From M3007 sp046296435 (lineage in GTDB: Bacteria; Bacteroidota; Bacteroidia; Chitinophagales; Saprospiraceae), in the NCBI GenBank assembly GCA_046296435.1, contig JBKBLI010000003.1, forward strand, positions 21,081 to 85,080: DNA of 64,000 bases. Reading direction: 5' to 3'. The notes beneath the pieces are model-generated. The model was not told the DNA's origin. It saw only the letters and a list, made by a program, of their open reading frames with translations, and made no database searches. Shown in pieces: positions 52,653 to 60,455 of this stretch. The translations under genes were made by a program, and so were the position numbers. Each line of letters starts with the position of its first letter. The stretch's first letter is position 1.

Positions 52653-53507
52653 CTACTCCCGCTCCCAATAGCGCAGGGCCAATTCGCTGCCGTCAAACTC
52701 AGCGTACGAACAGCGATACATCCATTCGCCGAGATTGACGTAGCGGCTGCGACCGTTGGGCAGCGTCACATCTATGGGCAGGTGCCTGTGGCCAAATACA
52801 AAATAGTCTGGTTCGACGCCTTGCGCAATCTTTCGCAAGCAGTACTGATAAAGCCACTCGCGTTCCTCGCCCAGCCATTCGCGCTCTTCGGGCGGCGTGG
52901 CGCGGCGGCTTAAGTTGGAGAAATAATGCGCCATGCGTACCCCCAAATCGGGGTGAATGCTGCGGAAAAGCCTTTGCGACAGCGGATGGACGAATACCTT
53001 CTTCATGCACTTGTAGCCCCGGTCGCCCGGCCCGAGACCGTCGCCGTGTCCGATGAAAAAGTCCTTTTGCCCAATGCTCGTCCGAATGGGATTTTTGTGC
53101 ACCGGTATGCCCAGTTCTTGCTCGAAATATCCAAACATCCACAGGTCGTGATTGCCTGTGAAGGCTTCAATGAGAATGCCCGCATCGCGCATCTCGGCCA
53201 ACTTGCCGAGGATGCGCACAAAACCCTTGGGTACCACCGTGCGGTATTCGAACCAAAACTCGAATAAATCGCCGACCAAGAAGAGCCTATCGGCCGTTGG
53301 GGCAATCNNNNNNNNNNNNNNNNNNNNNNNNNNNNNNNNNNNNNNNNNNNNNNNNNNNNNNNNNNNNNNNNNNNNNNNNNNNNNNNNNNNNNNNNNNNNN
53401 NNNNTCGCGTCTAACCAACGCGCCGCTTGGCGTTCGCGGGCTGCGGCAGGCAGGCGACCATCTGCGCCAAGGTGAAAATCGGACGCTAAATAAACTTTTT
53501 TGCCCAT
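52653..53507 (-). CDS. lpxH: UDP-2,3-diacylglucosamine diphosphatase (LpxH type), interrupted by N gap
   Basis: Calcineurin-like phosphoesterase of the LpxH group, acting in lipid A synthesis at the inner membrane. Metal-site motifs in order: SDFHLGA, VGDLFEFW, GNHDLWMFG, GHGDG and FGHRHLPI. The frame passes through 97 N that appear as 33 unknown residues between RWLDA and IAPTADRLFLVGD. In Bacteroidota homologues these two segments abut, so the true length is probably ~251 residues. A perfect -7 element (53515-53522) lies 8 bases before the ATG. Confidence 0.88.
   Translation of the reverse strand: MGKKVYLASDFHLGADGRLPAAARERQAARWLDAXXXXXXXXXXXXXXXXXXXXXXXXXXXXXXXXXIAPTADRLFLVGDLFEFWFEYRTVVPKGFVRILGKLAEMRDAGILIEAFTGNHDLWMFGYFEQELGIPVHKNPIRTSIGQKDFFIGHGDGLGPGDRGYKCMKKVFVHPLSQRLFRSIHPDLGVRMAHYFSNLSRRATPPEEREWLGEEREWLYQYCLRKIAQGVEPDYFVFGHRHLPIDVTLPNGRSRYVNLGEWMYRCSYAEFDGSELALRYWERE
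53308..53404. other. Assembly gap (97 N) inside lpxH
   Basis: 97 unknown bases that keep frame. The flanks share a two-base end (GA on the minus strand), and merging them would restore the expected RWLDAI reading without any missing codon. Confidence 0.9.
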
Positions 53508-53514
53508 ATCGACG

Positions 53515-53522
53515 CAAAGGTA
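53515..53522 (-). promoter_or_regulatory. -7 promoter element at the lpxH start
   Basis: TACCTTTG on the minus strand, identical to the lacI-type gene's -7 element. Its position implies transcription starting at or within a base or two of the ATG, a leaderless message. No TTTG at the expected distance upstream was seen. Confidence 0.4.
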
Positions 53523-53535
53523 CGGCCTTCGCGCT

Positions 53536-54645
53536 TCAGTTCACGGCTTCGGATGAAGGCTTAGCGCCGAGGGATACGGACTGCCCGACAGCGGGCTTGA
53601 CGCCAAACAGCACGCGCCCATATAGGCGGCGATATTCGCGCCATGTGATCATGCGCTGTTGTCGCTCGTCCCAGAGTTTGTTGAAAATGCAGCGTAGGCT
53701 TTGCACAAAAGTGATCTTTTCAGTAACACGCTCAAAAATGGGATGATCGTGGTGGCAGCGGGCCAACCAGTAATTAGGCACCAGAGAATTGAGGTGATGG
53801 ATATGGTGGTAGCCAATATTGCCGGTCAGCCAGTGGAACATCTTGGGGAGTTTGTAATATGTGCTGCCCTTGATGGCCGCCATGACGTAGTCCCACTGAT
53901 CTTGCCAAGCTTTGTACGTGAACTCGTGCTGATGCTGCACATAGAAAAACCAAACGGCTATGATCGCAAAAAAAGCCAATATAGGCAATTGTACGAGCAA
54001 CAGGGCTTTATAGCCCAGAAACACCGCAAGCAGCAAATAAAAGCCCGCCAAAAACACGTTGTGCCAACGCAAAGCTCTGCGCACACGCTCCCAGCCGCTC
54101 AGCTTAATTTTGGGCAATCGGTTCTGGATGAACAGGTAGTAAATCGGTCCGAGTATAAATAACACAAAAGCGTTGCGGAAAAGTACATAGCGGAGTTTTC
54201 TCCAAAAGCCCATAGCTTTAAATTCGTCCACGGTCAGCAACTGAATATCGCCAATATCGCGGTGTTCAAACAGCATCCCGTTATGGCCATGGTGAAAATT
54301 GTGGCTTTTAGCCCAATAGTCATATGGAATAATGCTGAAAAAGCTACAAATATATCCGATGATATTGTTGGCTGTCTTAGAAGCTAAAAAAGATTGGTGG
54401 CCGCAATCATGCTGAATAATAAATATGCGCACCAAAAAAAAACCATTGACCAGTCCGAGCAACAACGTAAGCGCGATAGATACCTCCATGAGAAAATACA
54501 TGGCTATCCAAATAGCGACAAAAGGCAAAAAAGTATTAAGAATCTGTATCAAAGCCTTGCGGGTATCGGGCAGTTGATAGGCTTTGACTATGGTGGGCAA
54601 TTGGGCGAATATGGCAGACTGGGGGTGCGTTTGCTGAACCTTCAT
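53536..54645 (-). CDS. Membrane fatty acid desaturase
   Basis: 369 residues with two hydrophobic helix pairs. The three histidine boxes are present: HDCGH, HNFHH and HHIHH, so the di-iron site is complete. It resembles acyl-lipid omega-6 (delta-12) or delta-9-type desaturases of Bacteroidota, introducing double bases into membrane lipid acyl chains, that is, double bonds. Regioselectivity cannot be told. Separated from the peroxiredoxin-like gene by 119 bases. Confidence 0.9.
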   Translation of the reverse strand: MKVQQTHPQSAIFAQLPTIVKAYQLPDTRKALIQILNTFLPFVAIWIAMYFLMEVSIALTLLLGLVNGFFLVRIFIIQHDCGHQSFLASKTANNIIGYICSFFSIIPYDYWAKSHNFHHGHNGMLFEHRDIGDIQLLTVDEFKAMGFWRKLRYVLFRNAFVLFILGPIYYLFIQNRLPKIKLSGWERVRRALRWHNVFLAGFYLLLAVFLGYKALLLVQLPILAFFAIIAVWFFYVQHQHEFTYKAWQDQWDYVMAAIKGSTYYKLPKMFHWLTGNIGYHHIHHLNSLVPNYWLARCHHDHPIFERVTEKITFVQSLRCIFNKLWDERQQRMITWREYRRLYGRVLFGVKPAVGQSVSLGAKPSSEAVN

Positions 54646-54764
54646 AAATTTGAAAAAAAAGACGATACTGTCTCACTAAAGACACGCAAAGGTGGAAAAA
54701 GTTTTCGAACCGCGCCTGAAAAAACGCAATTTAAGCGTCGCCCGATTCATAGATCGGCGGAAGA

Positions 54765-55397
54765 TCAGTTACAATTGATCTTTGTGTTTGAGAAGTAGGC
54801 CGCTTTGGGCTTCCGAGCCGCCTCCGGATCGCTCGTTTCGACCACAATATTGCTGGGATCCAAAGGATCTAAAACGCCAGATCCAAAGGTCTTTCTGCCC
54901 TGAAGCCGGTCTAACTCGACGGCCAATTCGCTCAACGCGAATTCGATAGACGAAAGCGGGTAATTTAGCGCCACGCGAATCACACCGTCCGGATCGATAA
55001 TAAACGCCAAGCGGTCAAATCCGGGTATTTTGCGGCGCACATTGGCAATGCCGTACAAATTGCTGACCCGAAAATCCGTATCCTCAATCACCGGAGAATG
55101 CAAGTAGATGCCAATGTATCTACGCACTTTGTCAGACCACTCGTTTTGCCGAATGGGCTCATTGGCCACGGCCAGCATCTTGGTATTGCGCTGATTGAAC
55201 CAGCGCTCCTTTAAGCCCAGAAAAGTGGAATACATATACCACGCGGACGTAAAATTGGCAGGATGCGCAAACAATACGCACCAGCAGTCCTTACAATATG
55301 CCGGAAAGGAAATAAGGCCTTTGGAACTCATGGCCTCGAAGGGTGGCGCGGGATCGCCTACCTGCGGCAATATGGTTCGTTGATTGTGCGTGCTCAT
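54765..55397 (-). CDS. Peroxiredoxin-like protein lacking the peroxidatic cysteine
   Basis: 210 residues, thioredoxin fold of the AhpC/TSA 1-Cys (Prx6-like) type: VGDPAPPFEA start, VLFAHPANFTSAW, IDPDGVIRVALNYP, then the Prx C-terminal helix region. In active enzymes the motif is HPADFTPVC. Here Ser51 replaces the Pro and Trp53 replaces the catalytic Cys, so ordinary peroxidase chemistry is not possible at this site. A CKDCWC cluster (Cys35, Cys38, Cys40) lies just before it on the preceding strand. It may be a regulatory or metal-binding pseudo-enzyme, or use the CxxC instead. The reading frame is otherwise intact. Confidence 0.85.
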   Translation of the reverse strand: MSTHNQRTILPQVGDPAPPFEAMSSKGLISFPAYCKDCWCVLFAHPANFTSAWYMYSTFLGLKERWFNQRNTKMLAVANEPIRQNEWSDKVRRYIGIYLHSPVIEDTDFRVSNLYGIANVRRKIPGFDRLAFIIDPDGVIRVALNYPLSSIEFALSELAVELDRLQGRKTFGSGVLDPLDPSNIVVETSDPEAARKPKAAYFSNTKINCN

Positions 55398-55769
55398 GAC
55401 ATTTTGATCTCAAAGTCGGGCGAAAAAAAAACTGTTTTCCCACGTTTTTATTTTGTTTGCCGAGCTAAAAACTTGGCTTCGACATCTTATTTTGCAATAA
55501 TGTCGCGCCGCCCCCTTTCGTCTAAACAGCCGCTTCAAGCATATTTTCACAGAAAAAGGACGAAAGCCAGGGGCGTGGGGACCACTCCCGTTTCCCATAG
55601 CCTCTCATTGCGCCTAACATCCCCGCGGCCGACTTTTCTACGATTATATAGACGGCAGTTTTTGTCCTTTGGGCCGGCGCGTCGCATTTTTTTTAAATTA
55701 AAAAAAAAAAATCGTTTTTTGAGGGGCTGCTCCGAATCCGTTGCATATCTTTGTAGAAAAAATGAATTT
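55398..55769. promoter_or_regulatory. Divergent promoter region with T8/A11 island
   Basis: 372 bases between the peroxiredoxin-like and the dockerin-like genes. No gene. A T-run/A-run island lies at 55687-55711. TATCTTTG at 55746-55753 matches the -7 element for the plus-strand gene, with a TTTG 24 bases upstream (55718-55721), slightly longer than usual. Confidence 0.45.
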
Positions 55770-57917
55770 ATGAAAAATTTAGGCCTATCGGTATCTCTTC
55801 TCGTCGCTATGGCGGGCGCCTGTTTCTCATCGGCGCAAACGTCGGCAATACAATGCCCCAGAATATTGACCTATGAAGTCTGCGACTCCACAAGCGACGA
55901 TCCGCACTTGTGGAGCGACCCGAAGTTTTTCGACAAGGTCAGGTCCAAATCCGAACTCGCCGAAGCGCCTGCCGAGCTTTCGCTTACCATCGACAGCCCC
56001 TGCCCCATCGGCATCGTTCAGATCACATACGATTTGTTTCTCGACCTCAACGGCGACGGAATAACGGAGACTGTCGTGCGCAGCGATCTGCCAACGCCAG
56101 CCGGTTTTGTATGTTTCAAAAACTTCAAATCGCCGGGCTTCAGTTCCGGTATTCTGACACAATTCGACAAGCGCCCGACGGACGGACCAACCAGCCGCTA
56201 TCGCTTTGCGCTTGAAACGAAGACCGAAGGCGCCGCGCTCAAGGCTTGGGTACGCTGGAACACCGAGGCGCAACCAGACGCTTACATCGTCCCGCAACTG
56301 CCCTATGGTCGTCACCGCATCGCATGGCATATTAGAGACGATTGCGGCAATACCCGCACTTGCGCCTACGATGTGATCGTGCGCGACTGCGCCCCGCCCG
56401 AGGTGATATGCCTTGATTTCCTGAGCACCCAAATGCTTGCAGATAAGCAGGTCTGCGTGGATGTGTCTGATATGCTGCAAAGCGTTAGCGACAATTACCA
56501 TGCGTCAGAGGGCTTGCGTCTGGGCATTCGGGAGTCTTATACCGGATTGGGCTTTCCGTGGGATTCTACGGGCGCCGACGGCGTTCGGAAGATCTGTTTC
56601 AACTGCAACAATTTGGGTATCAGACCCATCGAACTTTGGGCGATCGATGCCGACGGCAACGCGGATTTCTGCGAAATCATCTTGATTGTGGAAGACGTCA
56701 CCGGTGTCTGCAATCAAGATCCGGTTTCGGTTGCGATCCAGATAGATGCGCGGCGCGAAAATGGCGCTGGAGCGCCGGATAACCTTTCGCTCAATATCGT
56801 CCTGATGGGTCAAGGCGGGGGAATCCTTGGCAATGTCCAGAAGCACGCGGCAGTCAACGATCAGGGCATAGCAACTTTTATCGCGCCTTATGCGCCGATA
56901 TATAGACTCTCGCCATCCAGCCTCAGCCAGCCTGCCAACGGCGTCACTCCGGTCGATCTTGCGCTGATCAGCGACCATATCCAGGGAGTTCAATTGCTGG
57001 GTTCGCCGTACAAATTGATCGCGGCCGACGTCAATAACTCCGGCGGCATCGATCAGGACGACCTGGATGCGCTGGCGCAATATCTTTTGGGCAGCCTGCC
57101 GCAGGATGCCCCGCTGAACGCCGCCCCCTGGCATTTTATACCGGCCGCATACTTTTTCCCCGATCCTCAGGCGCCTTGGGGCTTCCCCAACGATATCACC
57201 TTACCGCCCATTCCGAATATCGGTATTTCGACCAAATTCATCGGCGTGGCCTTAGGAGACGTGGATTACTCCTGCACAAACTGTCTGGGCCTCCCGGGCG
57301 TCGGCTTGCGAGCGCCTGCGCCACTCTTCCTTGCCCTGAGCGATGCGAACGTAGCGGATGGCGAAACGGTCGAAATAACGCTCCGGCCGGACTCGGATGG
57401 CTACGCCTACGGCTGGACGCTGCTACACCCTGGTTTGCGCCTCGTATCGGCCTCGCCTGAAGGCGCGGGCGCCTACTGGCATGCCGACGAACGTAGCCTG
57501 AGCGCAGTCTGCCATTCCGGCTCATTTCTCACGCTTCGGTTTCAGGCAAAACGCGCCGGACGACTCAGCGAAATGCTCTCACTGGGCGAGGGGCCGCTGC
57601 CTGCATTGGCTTACGCGCGTTCGGGAGAAAGCCGCCCGCTGATTCTGGATTTTTCGACGCCAGCGCCCGCTCCTGCGCTTACGGCGCTTGCCAACCCATA
57701 CGCCGAATACCTCGACCTGAGCATCGAATTGCCGGAGGCCGGCATGGCGCTGCTCGATGTATTCGATATGGCGGGCGCTATGCTCTGGAGCAAGGCGGCA
57801 TACTGCGAAGCCGGCCGTCACGTGTGGCGCGTCCGCACGCCCGGGAGCGGGATGCGGATAGCCCGTCTGCGCGCGGCAGGGGCGAGCGCAAGCGTGCGCG
57901 TGGCGCAAGGGCGATGA
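55770..57917 (+). CDS. Secreted surface protein with dockerin-like repeat and degenerate T9SS C-terminus
   Basis: 715 residues from the ATG at 55770, which opens a signal peptide (MKNLGLSVSLLVAMAGACFSSAQ). Longer upstream frames cross the promoter region. Residues ~30-330 show Cys-rich immunoglobulin-like/HYR-type modules (DDCGNTRTCAYDVIVRDC). Residues ~390-440 carry a dockerin-type pair of calcium loops (VTPVDLALISDHI and ADVNNSGGIDQDDLDALAQYLLG). A final ~75 residues look like a T9SS sorting domain that ends SVRVAQGR, somewhat degenerate. The role is unknown, probably extracellular. Convergent with acs, 31 bases apart. Confidence 0.8.
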   Translation: MKNLGLSVSLLVAMAGACFSSAQTSAIQCPRILTYEVCDSTSDDPHLWSDPKFFDKVRSKSELAEAPAELSLTIDSPCPIGIVQITYDLFLDLNGDGITETVVRSDLPTPAGFVCFKNFKSPGFSSGILTQFDKRPTDGPTSRYRFALETKTEGAALKAWVRWNTEAQPDAYIVPQLPYGRHRIAWHIRDDCGNTRTCAYDVIVRDCAPPEVICLDFLSTQMLADKQVCVDVSDMLQSVSDNYHASEGLRLGIRESYTGLGFPWDSTGADGVRKICFNCNNLGIRPIELWAIDADGNADFCEIILIVEDVTGVCNQDPVSVAIQIDARRENGAGAPDNLSLNIVLMGQGGGILGNVQKHAAVNDQGIATFIAPYAPIYRLSPSSLSQPANGVTPVDLALISDHIQGVQLLGSPYKLIAADVNNSGGIDQDDLDALAQYLLGSLPQDAPLNAAPWHFIPAAYFFPDPQAPWGFPNDITLPPIPNIGISTKFIGVALGDVDYSCTNCLGLPGVGLRAPAPLFLALSDANVADGETVEITLRPDSDGYAYGWTLLHPGLRLVSASPEGAGAYWHADERSLSAVCHSGSFLTLRFQAKRAGRLSEMLSLGEGPLPALAYARSGESRPLILDFSTPAPAPALTALANPYAEYLDLSIELPEAGMALLDVFDMAGAMLWSKAAYCEAGRHVWRVRTPGSGMRIARLRAAGASASVRVAQGR

Positions 57918-57948
57918 GCGCGGGAGCGGGCGGTGTCAACCCGGCGAC

Positions 57949-59847
57949 CTATGCGGCGCCGTGCTTAATTTCGTCCACCACTTCTGGATTGAGCAGGGTG
58001 CTGGTGTCGCCGATATTACCTGGCTCGCCCTCCGCGATTTTGCGCAGGATACGGCGCATGATTTTGCCGGAGCGGGTTTTGGGCAACCCGCTGACGATCT
58101 GTATCTTATCGGGCTTGGCAATGGGGCCTATCTCGCGCGTGACGGTGTCGAGCACCAATTTGCGGAATGCCTGCACGTCTGATACCGGATGCGCGCTGAT
58201 GACGTAAGCGTATATGCCTTGCCCCTTGATGTCGTGCGGATAGCCCACCACGGCCGACTCGACCACGCCGGGCGTTTTGTTGATGGCGTCCTCGACTTCG
58301 GCCGTGCCGATGCGGTGCCCGGATACGTTGATCACGTCGTCCACCCGACCGATGATGCGGTAGTAACCATCGGCGTCGCGTCGCGCGCCGTCGCCGGTGA
58401 AGTAATAGTTTTTGAAGGTCGCAAAGTAATTTTGCCGGCAGCGCTCATGGTCGCCGTAAGTGGTGCGCAGGATGGAGGGCCAAGGGAAGCGCATACAAAG
58501 CAGACCCTCGACATCGTCGCCCTTGAGTTCGCGACCGTTGGCGTCCAGCAGCACGGGTTGCACGCCCGGAAGCGGCAGCGTAGCATAGCAGGGTTTGAGG
58601 GGCGTGATACCTGCGATGGGCGAGATCAGGATACCGCCCGTTTCGGTCTGCCACCAGGTATCGACGATAGGACAGCGTTTTTTGCCCACTTTTTCGTTGT
58701 ACCAGTGCCAGGCCTCCTCATTGATGGGTTCGCCGACAGTGCCCAACACGCGCAGGGTGCTGAGTCGGCGGTTTTTGATCCATTCGTCGCCGGCGGCCAT
58801 GAGGGCGCGTATTGCCGTTGGCGCAGTGTAAAAAATATTCACTTTGTGCCGTTGGATCACATCCCAGAATCGTCCTGCGTCGGGATAGGTCGGGATACCC
58901 TCGAACATGAGCGTGGTCGCGCCGCTCAACAGCGGCCCATAGATGATGTAGGAGTGTCCGGTGATCCAGCCAACATCGGCCGTACACCAGTAAATATCGC
59001 CTTCGCGGTACTGAAATACATTGCGGAATGTGAACTCGGTGTAAACCATGTATCCGCCATGCGTATGCACTACGCCTTTGGGCTTACCTGTCGAGCCGGA
59101 AGTATAGAGAATGAACAGCATATCCTCGCTGTCCATTATGGCGGCTTTGCATGCTTTGCGGCGCCCTTTGACGGCGTCGTGCCACCACAGGTCGCGCCCC
59201 GGATGCATGTTCGTTGCATCGCCGGTATTCCGGTGCACAACGACCAAGCGCACCGACTCGCAACCCATGTCCAAGGCTTCGTCCACGATTTGTTTGACCG
59301 GAATATTTTTGGGGCCGCGGGAGTTGTAATCGGACGTGATGACTACCGATGCTTGCGCGTCTTTGATGCGGTCGGCTACCGAAACGGCGCTAAATCCTGC
59401 AAATACCACGGAGTGGATGGCCCCGATGCGCGCGCAGGCCAAGACGGCTATTGCCAACTCGGGCGTCATTGGCATGTAGATGCACACCCGATCCCCCTTG
59501 CGCACGCCCTGAGCCTTGAGGGCATTGGCAAACTGGCAGACCTGTTCATAGAGTTGTTTGTACGTAAATTTGCGCGTTTTCTTTGACGGGTCGTTAGGCT
59601 CCCAGATCAGCGCCGTCTGGTTTCCGCGGGTTGAAAGATGTCGATCCAGACAATTTTCGGTAATGTTGAGTCGCCCGCCTACGAACCACTTGACGCGCGG
59701 CTCTCTGAAGTTCCATCGGAGCGTTTTGCGCCATGGTTTGCGCCAGGTAAAAGTAGCGGCTTGCTCGGCCCAAAAACCCTCCGGGTCTTGAACGCTCCGC
59801 GCATATTCGAGGCGGTATTGTTCGAGCGATGTGATTTGAAGCGTCAT
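57949..59847 (-). CDS. acs: Acetyl-CoA synthetase
   Basis: AMP-forming acetate-CoA ligase, 632 residues, full length for the family. Motifs: YTSGSTGKPKGVVHTHGGY (phosphate loop), TWWQTETGG, YYFTGDGARRDADGYY, GRVDDVINVSGHR and the C-terminal PKTRSGKIMRR with the regulatory Lys. It activates acetate to acetyl-CoA in the cytoplasm. A possible -7 element (60047-60054) and a strong stem-loop (59920-59950) lie upstream, suggesting a ~190-base leader. Confidence 0.95.
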   Translation of the reverse strand: MTLQITSLEQYRLEYARSVQDPEGFWAEQAATFTWRKPWRKTLRWNFREPRVKWFVGGRLNITENCLDRHLSTRGNQTALIWEPNDPSKKTRKFTYKQLYEQVCQFANALKAQGVRKGDRVCIYMPMTPELAIAVLACARIGAIHSVVFAGFSAVSVADRIKDAQASVVITSDYNSRGPKNIPVKQIVDEALDMGCESVRLVVVHRNTGDATNMHPGRDLWWHDAVKGRRKACKAAIMDSEDMLFILYTSGSTGKPKGVVHTHGGYMVYTEFTFRNVFQYREGDIYWCTADVGWITGHSYIIYGPLLSGATTLMFEGIPTYPDAGRFWDVIQRHKVNIFYTAPTAIRALMAAGDEWIKNRRLSTLRVLGTVGEPINEEAWHWYNEKVGKKRCPIVDTWWQTETGGILISPIAGITPLKPCYATLPLPGVQPVLLDANGRELKGDDVEGLLCMRFPWPSILRTTYGDHERCRQNYFATFKNYYFTGDGARRDADGYYRIIGRVDDVINVSGHRIGTAEVEDAINKTPGVVESAVVGYPHDIKGQGIYAYVISAHPVSDVQAFRKLVLDTVTREIGPIAKPDKIQIVSGLPKTRSGKIMRRILRKIAEGEPGNIGDTSTLLNPEVVDEIKHGAA

Positions 59848-60455
59848 ATCAAATAAGGTTTAAGCATGAATCGTTGCGCCAATCGGCTTCTTGTGCGCGG
59901 CTTAAGATCTGATACCTGCCATCGCTGTGCATCCCGAACGCACAGCGATGCGTTGCAGGCGACCGCTTCGGCACAGACTTGAAGCGCATAGCTATAAATA
60001 AATCGGGCTTTAGCACACAAACGCACCCAAAACCTGATTTCAACGGCAAATATATAGCTATCTATATTATTCGAGAATTTTTTTTTGAAAAGCCGGACAT
60101 TTTTTCACAAAAACAAAGGACGCGCGTGCCGAGGGCTGCTGCATTATCCGTTGCGAGCCTTTTGTGTCTGCGCTTATACGCCGCGTTTTTTTTTATTTTT
60201 ACTTTTTGGTCGACCGGACTCTCTCAAACTTCAGTAGCTTTGGGATGAGGGTAAGCAAGCGTTTGTCGTCATTTATTCTTCATGGATTTGAGCAGTTGAT
60301 CAATACTACCTTGTATCTTGTCAGGCCGTTTTGCTCAGGCGTCGCCGCTTCTTGCTCGCGTCTTTCGTTGAGTTGAGCGCTTGCTTGCAACCCGCTCTGC
60401 ATTTTGCGCTTCCTTTTTTTCATCTAAATGCTCGTTTCATCGCCTGTTTTTACCA
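59848..60455. other. Intergenic region upstream of acs
   Basis: 608 bases with no supported gene. It contains the 59920-59950 hairpin, CAAATATA at 60047-60054 (a TANNTTTG match on the minus strand) and a T9-g-A4 island near 60077-60090. Confidence 0.5.
59920..59950 (-). promoter_or_regulatory. Stem-loop in the acs leader
   Basis: CATCGCTGTGC (59920-59930) and GCACAGCGATG (59940-59950) form a perfect 11-base-pair stem with a 9-base loop. It starts 73 bases before the acs ATG. No T-run follows, so a leader regulatory structure is more likely than a terminator. Confidence 0.5.

Noticed and set aside
58189..59586. 465-codon plus-strand frame
   Set aside because: Shadow of acs on the opposite strand; acs has all family motifs.
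60077..60248. Plus-strand frame rich in Phe over the acs upstream region
   Set aside because: Phe codons come from T-runs; no domain, no start signal.
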